Assembly: GCA_028285595.1 (NCBI GenBank)
Contig: JANQOW010000018.1
Coordinates: forward strand, 1-52,525
From: Hyphomicrobiales bacterium
Lineage (GTDB): Bacteria > Pseudomonadota > Alphaproteobacteria > Rhizobiales > CAJQND01
DNA: 52,525 nucleotides
Direction: 5' to 3'
In this document: positions 43,310 to 51,691 of the stretch, one piece after another
Layout of the letters: each line of letters opens with the position of its first letter
How positions within the stretch are numbered: the first letter of the stretch is position 1
Translations under genes and position numbers: made by a program
The notes under the pieces: generated by a model
The model's input: only the letters and a program-made list of their open reading frames with translations
What the model was told of the DNA's origin: nothing
The model's database searches: none

Positions 43310-44224
43310 ATGGAGAACAGATTTCCAGCCGACGCGCCGACAGACGACATCATCGCCGCGGTGCGCCGTGACGGCTATGCCATTTTGGAGCGCGTGATTG
43401 ACGAGACCCAAGTTGCCAAGCTGAAGGCTGAGCTGCAGCCCTACCTCACCCAGTCTGAGGTGGGCACGGAAGATTTCTGGGGCCATCACACCAAACGCTT
43501 CGGCGCCCTGATTGGCAAGTCGGAGATTGCGCGCCATATGTTGCTCGCACCGCAGGTTTTGGCGGTGGCGGACGCGGTGTTGCTGGAGCATTGCGCGCGC
43601 TACTGGGTGAACTATACCGGGGTCATGCACCTTGGGCCGGGTGAAAAGGCCCAGGTTCTGCACCGTGACACAAACCTGTGGCCGATCACAAATCCCGCTC
43701 CGCCGCTCACCGTTGCCACCATGTGGGCCGTGTCGGATTTCACCAAGGACAATGGCGGCACGCGCCTGGTGCCCGGCAGCCACCTTTGGGACGATGCCAG
43801 AACGCCGGAGCCGGGTGAGATCATTTCCGCTGAGATGCCTGCGGGGTCCGTTCTGATTTACACGGGCAACGTCATCCATGGCGGCGGCTCAAACAGGGCC
43901 AATGCACCGCGTTACGGTGTGGCCCTGCACTATGTGCTGGGTTGGCTGCGCCAGGAAGAAAACCAGATGCTCACCATGACGCGCGAGGAAGCGCGCGCCA
44001 TGCCTGAGGAGGTCCAGCGTCTTATGGGCTATTCGCTTGGAGCGTCCGCTTTGGGTTTCGCCGACCACCGCGACCCGTTCGAGATCCTCAACGGCCAGGC
44101 CGGCGATGCGCCCGCCACCATCAGTCCGCAGGACCTTATCGACGCCGAAGCCAAGGTCAAGCGGCTGACAGTGGTCGCCAGCGCCGAAGGCGGACGCACC
44201 CGTATTGAAGCCGAACCGACTTGA
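43310..44224 (+). CDS. Phytanoyl-CoA dioxygenase family 2OG oxygenase
   Basis: A 304-residue PhyH-type iron/2-oxoglutarate oxygenase. The iron ligands are H118-x-D120 (VLHRDTNLWP) and H190 (NVIHGGGSN); GTRLVPGSHLWDD precedes the second His as in the family, and RYGVALHYVLGW follows it. Start placed at the ATG at 43310, ten bases after GAAGGA; upstream in-frame ATGs (43271, 43244) lie in the promoter. Predicted to hydroxylate the pathway substrate before or after CoA activation. Followed 36 bases on by the BadI-like gene behind AGGAG. Confidence 0.8.
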   Translation: MENRFPADAPTDDIIAAVRRDGYAILERVIDETQVAKLKAELQPYLTQSEVGTEDFWGHHTKRFGALIGKSEIARHMLLAPQVLAVADAVLLEHCARYWVNYTGVMHLGPGEKAQVLHRDTNLWPITNPAPPLTVATMWAVSDFTKDNGGTRLVPGSHLWDDARTPEPGEIISAEMPAGSVLIYTGNVIHGGGSNRANAPRYGVALHYVLGWLRQEENQMLTMTREEARAMPEEVQRLMGYSLGASALGFADHRDPFEILNGQAGDAPATISPQDLIDAEAKVKRLTVVASAEGGRTRIEAEPT

Positions 44225-44260
44225 GATCGGCATCCCAAAGAGATCAGGAGCCATAAGGCG

Positions 44261-45040
44261 ATGACGTACGAGACCATTCTTTATGCCGAAGACGGACCAG
44301 TGGGCACGCTCACCTTGAACCGCCCCGACGATGGCAACATGTTCAATGAGACCATGTGCCACGAAATCCGTGACTGCATAAACGAGGTCAGGCGCGAGAC
44401 CCGCACCCGGGTCTTGGTGCTCACCGGAGCAGGCGACAAGTTCTTCTGCATCGGCGGGCGTAAGGACGGCATGGAAGACACAAAGCTCTATGCCGGCGTG
44501 CTGCCCACCCTGGAAATGTATGATGCGATCGACAAATGTCAGAAGCCTGTCATCGCTTCGGTAAACGGATTTGCCGTTGGTGGGGGCAATGTGCTCCAGA
44601 TGGTCTGCGATTTGACGATTGCCAAGAAGAGCGCCGTGTTTCGCCAGGTCGGCCCCATGATGGGCTCGTTCGATGCGGGCTATGGAACATGGTTTTTGGA
44701 AGATCTGGTGGGCAAGAAGAAGGCCAAGGAGATTTGGTTCTGCAATAAGAAAATGAGCGCGGATGAGGCCCGGGAGATGGGCCTCATCAACCGGGTCGTC
44801 GAAGATGAGAAATTGGTTGAAGAAACCCGCGCATTTGCCCTTGAAGTGGCAGAGCGGGGCGCATTTGCCCTGGCCTCGCTAAAGGCCGCGTTTGGCGCAC
44901 GCCATGGTGGAGTGGGCGGTTTGTCGAGGCTTGCCCACGACCTATTGTTGCGGGGGTATCTGGAGATGGATGAGGCCAAGGAACTGAGCAAAGCCTTCCG
45001 CGAGCGCCGCACGCCGGACGGCGACACGTTCGGGCAGTAA
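44261..45040 (+). CDS. Crotonase-family ring hydrolase (BadI/MenB-like)
   Basis: A 259-residue crotonase. GGGNVLQMVCDLTIAKKSAV F followed by QVGPMMGSFDAGYGTWFLED and VGKKKAKEIWF is the pattern of MenB (DHNA-CoA synthase) and BadI (2-ketocyclohexane-carboxyl-CoA hydrolase), not of ordinary enoyl-CoA hydratases. The Asp and Tyr in GSFDAGYG that serve catalysis in that branch are kept. With no menaquinone genes around and acyl-CoA ligase and dehydrogenase genes beside it, a BadI-like ring opening is the better reading. Spacing of seven bases to the ligase gene indicates an operon. Confidence 0.75.
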   Translation: MTYETILYAEDGPVGTLTLNRPDDGNMFNETMCHEIRDCINEVRRETRTRVLVLTGAGDKFFCIGGRKDGMEDTKLYAGVLPTLEMYDAIDKCQKPVIASVNGFAVGGGNVLQMVCDLTIAKKSAVFRQVGPMMGSFDAGYGTWFLEDLVGKKKAKEIWFCNKKMSADEAREMGLINRVVEDEKLVEETRAFALEVAERGAFALASLKAAFGARHGGVGGLSRLAHDLLLRGYLEMDEAKELSKAFRERRTPDGDTFGQ

Positions 45041-45047
45041 AATCTCC

Positions 45048-46670
45048 ATGCCAAAGTTCCTCACGCTCCACTCACCAGAGCAAACGAAGGCGTTCTATGA
45101 CGCTGGCCTGTGGAAATCAGACACCTTTTACAGCCTGCTCGAGGCGCACGCTGCGGCAAGGCCGCTCTCGCATGCTTTGAGGGATGGGCGCGAACGGCTG
45201 AATTGGCAGGAGCTGCGCACCAGGGTTGATGCGCTGGCCGCGGAGCTCAGCGACCAAGGACTCACAGCCGGTGACCGGGTCTCAGTGTGGCTTTCAAACC
45301 GGCTCGAAGCGGTCGTCATGTTTTTGGCCTGCGCACGTCAGGGCATCGCCTGCAATCCTTCGCTTCATCGCACACAGACGTGCGAGGAGATCATCGGGCT
45401 GCTGAAGCGATTGAACGCTGCGGCCTTCCTGACCGAGGACGGCTGGGGGGCGGACAGAAGCGCTTGCGAGCTGGACGAGATGCTCAGCTCGGTCCGCACC
45501 TTGAAGAGGACCTATTCGCCGGACACGCTCCCGCAAGCCGGGCGCCGGCCTGGCGGTCCTGCCCATCACGATCCCGATGCGGTCATCTATCTCGCCTTCA
45601 CCTCCGGCACCACGGGTGCGCCCAAGTGCGTCATGCATTCCGCCAACACATTGCTTGCCAATGCGCGCGACATGGTGGCGGCCTGGGAGCGGGGACCGGC
45701 CACCCGTATTCTGACCCTCAGCCCGCTTTCCCATCACATCGCCTGGGTGGCCGTGGCGCAGTGGCTCTTGTGCGGCGGCGAGCTGATCACCGACGATCCG
45801 CCCGACGGCACGAGCCGGCTGGACTGGATCACACAGACCGGCGCCACTTATGTGATGGGCGTGCCGACGCACGCGATCGATCTGCTGGCTGAACAGCGCG
45901 CTGCGGGCGCAGACCGGCTGGGCGCGGTTGAAACCTTTTACATGGCAGGTGCGCCGATCCCGCCAAGTGTGGCGGAGGCCTTCGTGCGCCAAGGCATCAA
46001 ACCGCAAAATGTCTATGGCATGACGGAGAACTCGTCTCATCAGTTCACCGATCCTGACGACGATATTGCCACCATTACAGAGACTTGTGGCCGCGGCGGG
46101 CCGGCTTACGAGGTTCAAATCTTCGACAGCGAAGATCCGGACCGCCCACTCGCCCCCGGCGAGATCGGTCAAATCGGCGGGCGCGGTGCGTGTCTCATGC
46201 TTGGCTACTTTGCCAATCAAGAGGCCACCGAGGGCAGTTTCAACAAGGACGGCTGGTTCCTCTCTGGCGATCTCGGCATGCTGGACGAAGCGGGCAACCT
46301 GAAAGTCTCAGGTCGCCTCAAAGATCTGATCATTCGCGGCGGGCACAACATCCACCCCAGCACGATTGAGGCCTTGGCATTGCGGCATGGAGGCGTGGAC
46401 AAGGCGGCCGCGTTCCCCGTGGCCGATGAGCGGCTGGGCGAGCGGGTGTGCGTGGCCATCACCGGGACGGTGCCCGCTCAGGATCTGTTGCAGCATTTGG
46501 ACGCTGAGGGCTTATCGGTGTACGACATGCCGGAATACTATCTGAACCTTGAGGCCTTCCCACTCACCGCCAGCGGAAAGATCTTGAAACGCGAACTCGT
46601 CCTGATGGTCGAGCGCGGAGAGCTGACCCCCGAACCAGTGCGGTTTGAAAGAAAGGAAAAGCGCGCATGA
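45048..46670 (+). CDS. AMP-dependent acyl-CoA ligase (AliA-like)
   Basis: A 540-residue ANL-superfamily adenylating enzyme. The P-loop reads YLAFTSGTTGAPKCVMHS, the adenine site NVYGMTENS, the hinge region GWFLSGDLGMLDEAGNLKVS GRLKDLIIRGG, and the C-terminal catalytic Lys is in LTASGKILKREL. The N-terminus with FYDAGLWKSDTFYSLLEAHA recalls cyclohexane-carboxylate-CoA ligases. It should activate the pathway acid to its CoA ester in the cytosol. Overlaps the next gene by ATGA. Confidence 0.85.
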   Translation: MPKFLTLHSPEQTKAFYDAGLWKSDTFYSLLEAHAAARPLSHALRDGRERLNWQELRTRVDALAAELSDQGLTAGDRVSVWLSNRLEAVVMFLACARQGIACNPSLHRTQTCEEIIGLLKRLNAAAFLTEDGWGADRSACELDEMLSSVRTLKRTYSPDTLPQAGRRPGGPAHHDPDAVIYLAFTSGTTGAPKCVMHSANTLLANARDMVAAWERGPATRILTLSPLSHHIAWVAVAQWLLCGGELITDDPPDGTSRLDWITQTGATYVMGVPTHAIDLLAEQRAAGADRLGAVETFYMAGAPIPPSVAEAFVRQGIKPQNVYGMTENSSHQFTDPDDDIATITETCGRGGPAYEVQIFDSEDPDRPLAPGEIGQIGGRGACLMLGYFANQEATEGSFNKDGWFLSGDLGMLDEAGNLKVSGRLKDLIIRGGHNIHPSTIEALALRHGGVDKAAAFPVADERLGERVCVAITGTVPAQDLLQHLDAEGLSVYDMPEYYLNLEAFPLTASGKILKRELVLMVERGELTPEPVRFERKEKRA

Positions 46671-47434
46671 GCGTGGAGCTCACCAGAAGCGGCGATGTGC
46701 ATATGTTGACCTTGCGCCGTCCGCAGGCCTTGAACGCTTTGTCGTTCCAGATCATCGATGAGATCGGTCAGGCGTTGGACGAGGTGCAGAACTCTGACAG
46801 CCGCTTTCTCATCGTAACAGGAGAAGGGGACAGAGCGTTCTGCGCAGGCGCCGACATCAAGGAGCTGCGTGAGGCCTCGCCATTGGAGATGGGCCGGCGC
46901 ATGCGCCGTGGACAACAGGTCTTCGGGAAGCTCGACCAACTGCGCGTGCCGTCGTTGGCGCTCGTCAACGGGTATGCTTTTGGCGGCGGTTTGGAACTGG
47001 CTTTGGCCTGCACCTTCCGTATGGCCACACCCAATGCCAAGATGGGCTTGCCGGAGGTCAAACTGGGGCTCATTCCAGGCTATGGCGGCACCCAAAGACT
47101 GCCGAGGATTGTTGGCGAAGGAAGAGCGTTGGATATGGTGCTCACCGGCCGTGCCGTGGGCGCGGAAGAAGCGTGTGCGATGGGACTTGTGCAAGAGGTC
47201 ATCGAAGGCGATCCCATGACCCGCGCCCTGGAATATGCGGGCGCGGTGGCCAAGCTGAGCCTGCCGGTTTTGGGTTTTGCCCGCGAGGCCGTGGCCCGCG
47301 CGTTGGATCATTCCGTGGAGGCTGGTTTTGAGATCGAGGCCAACCTGAACAACCTGGCATTTCAGTTGAACGATTCCACGGAAGGTATGCTCGCCTTTGA
47401 GGAAAAACGCGATCCGGAGTTTAAAGACGCATGA
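46667..47434 (+). CDS. Enoyl-CoA hydratase (BadK-like)
   Basis: A 255-residue crotonase with the standard hydratase sites: oxyanion motif AFCAGADIKEL, GYAFGGGLELALACTFRMAT, and the catalytic Glu-containing block GLPEVKLGLIPGYGGTQRL. Expected to hydrate an unsaturated acyl-CoA produced by the acyl-CoA dehydrogenase encoded next. Overlaps both neighbours by four bases (ATGA), so tightly coupled within the operon. A cyclohexene-carboxyl-CoA hydratase role is inferred from context. Confidence 0.85.
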   Translation: MSVELTRSGDVHMLTLRRPQALNALSFQIIDEIGQALDEVQNSDSRFLIVTGEGDRAFCAGADIKELREASPLEMGRRMRRGQQVFGKLDQLRVPSLALVNGYAFGGGLELALACTFRMATPNAKMGLPEVKLGLIPGYGGTQRLPRIVGEGRALDMVLTGRAVGAEEACAMGLVQEVIEGDPMTRALEYAGAVAKLSLPVLGFAREAVARALDHSVEAGFEIEANLNNLAFQLNDSTEGMLAFEEKRDPEFKDA

Positions 47435-48597
47435 CCTTTCTGGACCGCTATGCCGCGCGCAGAACCTGGGACGAGCAAGAGCAAATGGTGCTTGATCAGG
47501 TGCAAAAGGTGGCCGATGAAGTGATCGCGCCAGCGGCCGCCGGCTATGATGCCTCAGGCGAATTTCCTGACGCCAGCATGGACGCACTGAACGCTCTGGG
47601 GCTGAATGCCATCTTCGTGCCGGAGGCCTACGGCGGCGCTCCGATGTCGTACCGGCTTTACCTGGAATGCGTTTCGATTATCTCCGAAGCCTGCGCCTCC
47701 ACCGGGATCATCTACGCCACCAACTTTCACGGCATGAAACCGCTCATTGATTTCGGCTCTGAAGAGCAGAAAGAGCGGTTGCTGCCGGCGATCGCGGAAG
47801 GAGGCATGGGCTCTCTGGCCATAACCGAACCCAGTGCCGGATCTGATGCCACCGGCATGAAGACCAGGTTCACGCCCGACGGCGATGACATCCTTGTGGA
47901 CGGTGAGAAGATCTTCATCTCGAACGGCGATGTGGCCGAGCGGATTTTGCTCTTCGGCAAGTGGAGTGAGATCGATGATGCCAAGGGGGCCATCTCAGCG
48001 CTTGTGGTGGAGAAGGCGACACCCGGCTTCACGCCCGGCCCGAAAGAAAACAAGATGGGCCACCGGGCAGCCTCCACGGTCTCTCTCAGTTTCGACAAAG
48101 CCAGAGTGCCGCGCGCCAACCTTCTGGGGGCGCCGGGCGAGGGTCTCTCCATCCTGCTGGCCTCTCTCAACAAATCGCGGCCCTCTATTGCCGCTCACGC
48201 CCGAGGCATCGCCCGGGCGGCCTTCAAGGACATGATCGGCTATACGAACGAGCGCGTACAGTCGGGCCGGTGCATCATCGACTTTCAGGCCAACCAGTTT
48301 CTCGTGGCCGACCTCGCCAGCGAGTTGGCGCTGGTGGAAAGCTGGACCGATTATGTGGGCACTTTGATCGACGACGGCGCGAGCGAGTTTGGTCAGGAGG
48401 CCTCTGTCGCCAAGCTTCGAGCCTCAGACCTTGCCATGCGCATGAGCACCGAGGCCGTGCAGATGTTTGGCGGCTATGGCTATATCAGCGATTATCGAGC
48501 GGAGCGCCTGATGCGCGATGCCAAGATCACGCAGATCTGGGAAGGCACCAACCAGGTGCATCGGCAACTGATCGGCAGGAGCTTTGCGCAGAAATGA
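47431..48597 (+). CDS. Acyl-CoA dehydrogenase
   Basis: A 388-residue FAD acyl-CoA dehydrogenase. Blocks present: LAITEPSAGSDATGMKTRF (FAD/substrate loop), IFISNGDVAERILLF, KMGHRAASTVSLSFDKARVP, and the C-terminal MRMSTEAVQMFGGYGYISDY and ITQIWEGTNQVHRQLIGRS with the catalytic-region Glu in WEGTNQ. Introduces the first double bond into the acyl-CoA. The stop overlaps the next ATG (ATGA). Confidence 0.9.
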   Translation: MTFLDRYAARRTWDEQEQMVLDQVQKVADEVIAPAAAGYDASGEFPDASMDALNALGLNAIFVPEAYGGAPMSYRLYLECVSIISEACASTGIIYATNFHGMKPLIDFGSEEQKERLLPAIAEGGMGSLAITEPSAGSDATGMKTRFTPDGDDILVDGEKIFISNGDVAERILLFGKWSEIDDAKGAISALVVEKATPGFTPGPKENKMGHRAASTVSLSFDKARVPRANLLGAPGEGLSILLASLNKSRPSIAAHARGIARAAFKDMIGYTNERVQSGRCIIDFQANQFLVADLASELALVESWTDYVGTLIDDGASEFGQEASVAKLRASDLAMRMSTEAVQMFGGYGYISDYRAERLMRDAKITQIWEGTNQVHRQLIGRSFAQK

Positions 48598-49475
48598 CGG
48601 ACCAGATCAAAACTGTCGGTGTGTGCGGCGCGGCCGGCACCATGGGCGCGGGGATCGCGATCGTATCCGCCCGTGCCGGGTTCCGGACACTCTGCTTCGA
48701 CATGGCCGAAGAGGGCCTTGCGAAGGCGAAGGCGCAAAGTGAGGGCTTCTTTGCCAAGTCGGTAGAGCGGGGCAAGATGACCCCTGAGGATCAGGAGGCA
48801 GCACTGGCCAACCTGTCGGCAACCACCAAGTTGGAGGATCTGGCCGCGTGCGATTTGGTGATTGAGGCGGTGTTTGAAGATTTGAGGGTCAAGCAAGACC
48901 TGCTCGGTCAACTGGACGGCATTTGCCCGCCCCGCACCCTGTTTGCCTCAAACACCTCCACGTTATCGATCACCCAGATCGCTGCCGGATGCGAGCGTCA
49001 GGACAAAGTGGTGGGCATGCATTTCTGCTTGCCGGCCCAGCTTATGAAGCTGATCGAAATGTCGCCCGGTCTCAACACATCCGAGGAGAGCTTCCAGGCC
49101 GCTTGGGCGTGGACGGAGGCTGCCGGGCAAATGCCGGTGAAGACACAAGACAAGCCGGGCTTCATTCTCAACGCCCTGTTGGTGCCCTTCAACAATGATG
49201 CGATCAGGGCGGTGGAAGCCGGTGTGGCCAGCCCCGCGGACATAGACACCGCCATCAAGCATGGCTTGGGCTATAAGATGGGGCCGCTGGAGCTGATCGA
49301 TCTGATCGGCCTGGATACACAGGTGCGCCTCTGCGAGGCGTTTTATCCCATCACCCACGATCCACGGGCCGCCACCCCGCCGCTGTTGAGCCGGATGGTC
49401 GCGGCCGGTCATCTGGGCCGCAAGGTGGGCCGCGGCTTTTACACCTATGACGGCAACGCAATGTTTGGGGGCTGA
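48594..49475 (+). CDS. 3-hydroxyacyl-CoA dehydrogenase, N-terminal half of a split PaaH type
   Basis: A 293-residue NAD-dependent dehydrogenase. Rossmann domain with VGVCGAAGTMGAGIAIVSAR (GxxxxxG variant, Ala/Ala in the glycine loop), VIEAVFEDLRVKQDLLGQLD, LFASNTSTLSITQIA and MHFCLPAQLMKLIEM, where catalytic Ser and His lie. The C-terminal helical domain KPGFILNALLVPFNNDAIRA to GPLELIDLIGLD and GRKVGRGFYTYD is complete. It is active-length alone, yet the following gene supplies what in PaaH/PaaC enzymes is a fused second half. Start at 48594 within ATGA; the long upstream frame overlaps the acyl-CoA dehydrogenase. Confidence 0.85.
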   Translation: MTDQIKTVGVCGAAGTMGAGIAIVSARAGFRTLCFDMAEEGLAKAKAQSEGFFAKSVERGKMTPEDQEAALANLSATTKLEDLAACDLVIEAVFEDLRVKQDLLGQLDGICPPRTLFASNTSTLSITQIAAGCERQDKVVGMHFCLPAQLMKLIEMSPGLNTSEESFQAAWAWTEAAGQMPVKTQDKPGFILNALLVPFNNDAIRAVEAGVASPADIDTAIKHGLGYKMGPLELIDLIGLDTQVRLCEAFYPITHDPRAATPPLLSRMVAAGHLGRKVGRGFYTYDGNAMFGG

Positions 49476-50113
49476 TGCACATGGACTATGCCATCATCAC
49501 GCACGGTGAAAGCCGCTCGTTCCCTGAAGGCGATGAGTTCCTCGCGAACGCTCAAGCGGAGGCGGATGTCACCGTGCACCTGGGCGGTGGGGCCAAAGCC
49601 GACACATCGAAGACGGCGGTCTTGGTCGAGCTCACAACAGAGTGCCTCGGTGTCTATACGGGCGAACACGCCGGCACCGAGGGCTCCAATATGCTGGGCT
49701 TTGCGCGCTACCGGAACGGTGATGACGCACCTTCCGGACTGATCGAACTGGTGCGTCAACCAGCCAGTGACGAGGCGGCGCTGGAGGCAGCCCGGGCCGT
49801 ATTTGAGGCGGCGGGCTTCCAGGTCGTGGTGTCCGCCGATCAGCAGGGCCGCATCATCGACCGTCTGGTGCGCCCGAAATACAACGATGCTCTGCGGTTC
49901 CTGGATGAAGGCCTGGCCGCTGCCGCCGACATTGATCTCACGTGCCGCCATGGCTTGGGCTATGCAGACGGCCCCATTGAACGGGTTGAGCGCGGGGGGC
50001 TTGTGCATCACTACGAGGTCAGTCAGCGCTTGTTTGAGACCTATGGCGCAGCGGGATTTGCCCCCGCCCGCCGGGCTCACGTAGCCAAGCAGCGGTCAGA
50101 CGGCAATGGATGA
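49475..50113 (+). CDS. Reduced-Rossmann 3HCDH protein, C-terminal half of a split PaaH type
   Basis: A 212-residue protein. The first about 120 residues look like a reduced Rossmann segment without the glycine loop: VLVELTTECLGVYTGEH, MLGFARY, LIELVRQPASDEAALEAARA. The last 90 form a 3HCDH C-terminal domain (GRIIDRLVRPKYNDALRFLD, HGLGYADGPIERVERGG). This is the layout of the second half of about 500-residue PaaH/PaaC dehydrogenases. It starts inside the stop of the first half (TGATG), with a second ATG at 49481. It likely pairs with the first-half protein. Confidence 0.75.
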   Translation: MHMDYAIITHGESRSFPEGDEFLANAQAEADVTVHLGGGAKADTSKTAVLVELTTECLGVYTGEHAGTEGSNMLGFARYRNGDDAPSGLIELVRQPASDEAALEAARAVFEAAGFQVVVSADQQGRIIDRLVRPKYNDALRFLDEGLAAAADIDLTCRHGLGYADGPIERVERGGLVHHYEVSQRLFETYGAAGFAPARRAHVAKQRSDGNG

Positions 50114-50525
50114 CGGGGCCGCCGATCTGCCGGCACCTTATCTCTCCGCAGATGCAGGGCCCTATTGGCGGGCTGCGCAGGAGGACCGCCTGGTCATGCA
50201 GCTATGTTACGGCTGCGGCTCCTATCGGTTCTTCCCAGGCCTGTTGTGCCCTAAATGCGGATCGGATGAGCAGGTGTGGGGTCCTTGCTCGGGCCAAGGG
50301 ACCGTTTACAGCCTGACCATGGTTCACCGGGCTCCCAACCCGGCCTTCCGCAGTATCGCTCCTTACATTGTGGCCCTCATAGACCTTGAGGAGGGGCCGC
50401 GCATGATGGCGAACATCGTGGGCGCGGACCGCCTGGAGACGGCCATAGGCGACCGGGTGAAGGTCTGTTTTGAGGCGCGCGGGCCGGAGATCAAAGTGCC
50501 ACAGTTCGTGCGCGTGGGATCTTAG
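50106..50525 (+). CDS. DUF35 zinc-ribbon/OB-fold protein
   Basis: A 139-residue DUF35 protein: N-terminal helix with PYWRAAQEDRLVMQLCYGCG, zinc ribbon CxxC...CxxC (CYGCGSYRFFPGLLCPKCGS), then an OB fold (GQGTVYSLTMVHRAPNPAF, PYIVALIDLEEGPRMMANIV). Such proteins bind thiolase-fold enzymes and, in steroid side-chain degradation, complete an aldolase. Overlaps the preceding gene by eight bases and the thiolase-fold gene follows after two bases, so they form a pair. Confidence 0.85.
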   Translation: MDDGAADLPAPYLSADAGPYWRAAQEDRLVMQLCYGCGSYRFFPGLLCPKCGSDEQVWGPCSGQGTVYSLTMVHRAPNPAFRSIAPYIVALIDLEEGPRMMANIVGADRLETAIGDRVKVCFEARGPEIKVPQFVRVGS

Positions 50526-50527
50526 CC

Positions 50528-51691
50528 ATGCTGCGCAACAAGGCCATCATCGCCGGCGCGGCCGACAGTGATGTGGGCAAGACACCTCACATGAGCGGGC
50601 TCGCCCTGAATGCGCAGGCCGCCCAGCGCGCATTGGACGATTCCGGCCTGAGCTTGGATGATGTGGATGGCCTGATCACGGCCTATTCCATGACCGAACC
50701 CTATTTCATGCTGGGGTCCGTAATGGCGGAGTATCTGGGGATCGAGCCAACCTTCTGCGCCTCACTTACTGTGGGCGGTGCCACGCCCGGCGCTGCTTTG
50801 CACCAAGCCGCGATGGCAATCGCCGCAGGCGAGGCGCACGTGGTGTTGATCACGGTGGGGGAGAACCGGGCCACCGGTCAGAGCCGCAATGACGCGGTGA
50901 AGGCTCTCAGCCATGTGGGCCACCCGGCCTTCGAAATGCCGTATGGGCCGATTGTCCCGTCCTTCTATGCCCTGATCGCCCAGCGCTACATGCATGAGTA
51001 CGGCACCACCCGGGAGCAGATGGCGCATGTGGCGGTGGCCGCCCGAGAGCACGCCAGACAGAACCCTGCCGCCCCGGCGGCCAAGGCCATTGAGGTGGCG
51101 GATGTGCTGGCCTCAAAACCCATCTCAGAGCCGCTGAACCTGTTGGACTGCTGCCTGATCTCCGATGCCGCCTCCGCCATTGTGGTCACCGCGCCGGATC
51201 GCGCAGGCGATCTTGCAAACCCGCCTGCATGGCTTTTGGGCATCGGTCAGTGCCACACCCATGAGCATGTGACCATGGCCAAGGATCTGACACAGTTTGG
51301 CTCCGCCACATCGGGCGCTGCGGCCTACAAAATGGCGGGGTTAGGGCCCGCGGATGTGGATTTCGCCGAGCTCTATGACTGCTTCACCATTGTGCCCATC
51401 ATCGAGGCCGAAGAGCTGGGTCTGGCCGCGAAAGGCGCCGGCGGTCAGCTTTTTGAAAGCGGCGAAAGCCGCATCGGCGGGCGGCTTCCGATCAACACCC
51501 ATGGCGGGCTCCTGTCATATGCGCAAGCCGGGGCATCGGGCGGCATGCATGCCATTGTGGAGGCTGTGCGCCAATTGAGGGGCGGTGAGGGGCTTCGCCA
51601 AGTGGCCAAACATGATATTGCCTTGGTTCACACCGAGGGAGGGGTCCTCTCTTCCCATGTCACCATCATCTTAGGCCGGGACGCACATTAG
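50528..51691 (+). CDS. Thiolase-fold protein lacking the nucleophilic Cys (aldolase-like)
   Basis: A 387-residue thiolase/SCP2-fold protein. Where thiolases have the reactive Cys, the sequence reads TVGGATPGAALHQA, giving Gly. The usual HDCF reads ELYDCFT, with Tyr, and the C-terminal CGHPxG block is replaced by NTHGGLLSYAQAGASGGM followed by EAVRQLRGG. These changes are like those of Ltp2-type retro-aldolases, which also pair with a DUF35 protein. C-C cleavage by retro-aldol chemistry is therefore more likely than thiolysis. TAG stop abuts the next ATG. Confidence 0.8.
   Translation: MLRNKAIIAGAADSDVGKTPHMSGLALNAQAAQRALDDSGLSLDDVDGLITAYSMTEPYFMLGSVMAEYLGIEPTFCASLTVGGATPGAALHQAAMAIAAGEAHVVLITVGENRATGQSRNDAVKALSHVGHPAFEMPYGPIVPSFYALIAQRYMHEYGTTREQMAHVAVAAREHARQNPAAPAAKAIEVADVLASKPISEPLNLLDCCLISDAASAIVVTAPDRAGDLANPPAWLLGIGQCHTHEHVTMAKDLTQFGSATSGAAAYKMAGLGPADVDFAELYDCFTIVPIIEAEELGLAAKGAGGQLFESGESRIGGRLPINTHGGLLSYAQAGASGGMHAIVEAVRQLRGGEGLRQVAKHDIALVHTEGGVLSSHVTIILGRDAH

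Noticed and set aside
45294-46220. Minus-strand frame (308 codons) inside the acyl-CoA ligase gene
   Set aside because: Shadow of a full-length ANL enzyme.
46538-47587. Minus-strand frame (349 codons) opposite the enoyl-CoA hydratase
   Set aside because: The forward gene has clear crotonase motifs and ATGA overlaps on both sides; the antisense product is unrecognisable.
48594-50113. Frameshifted single pseudogene for 3-hydroxyacyl-CoA dehydrogenase
   Set aside because: Both parts are complete domains joined by a TGATG coupling signal, and the second has its own ATG start codons, so a natural split is more likely.
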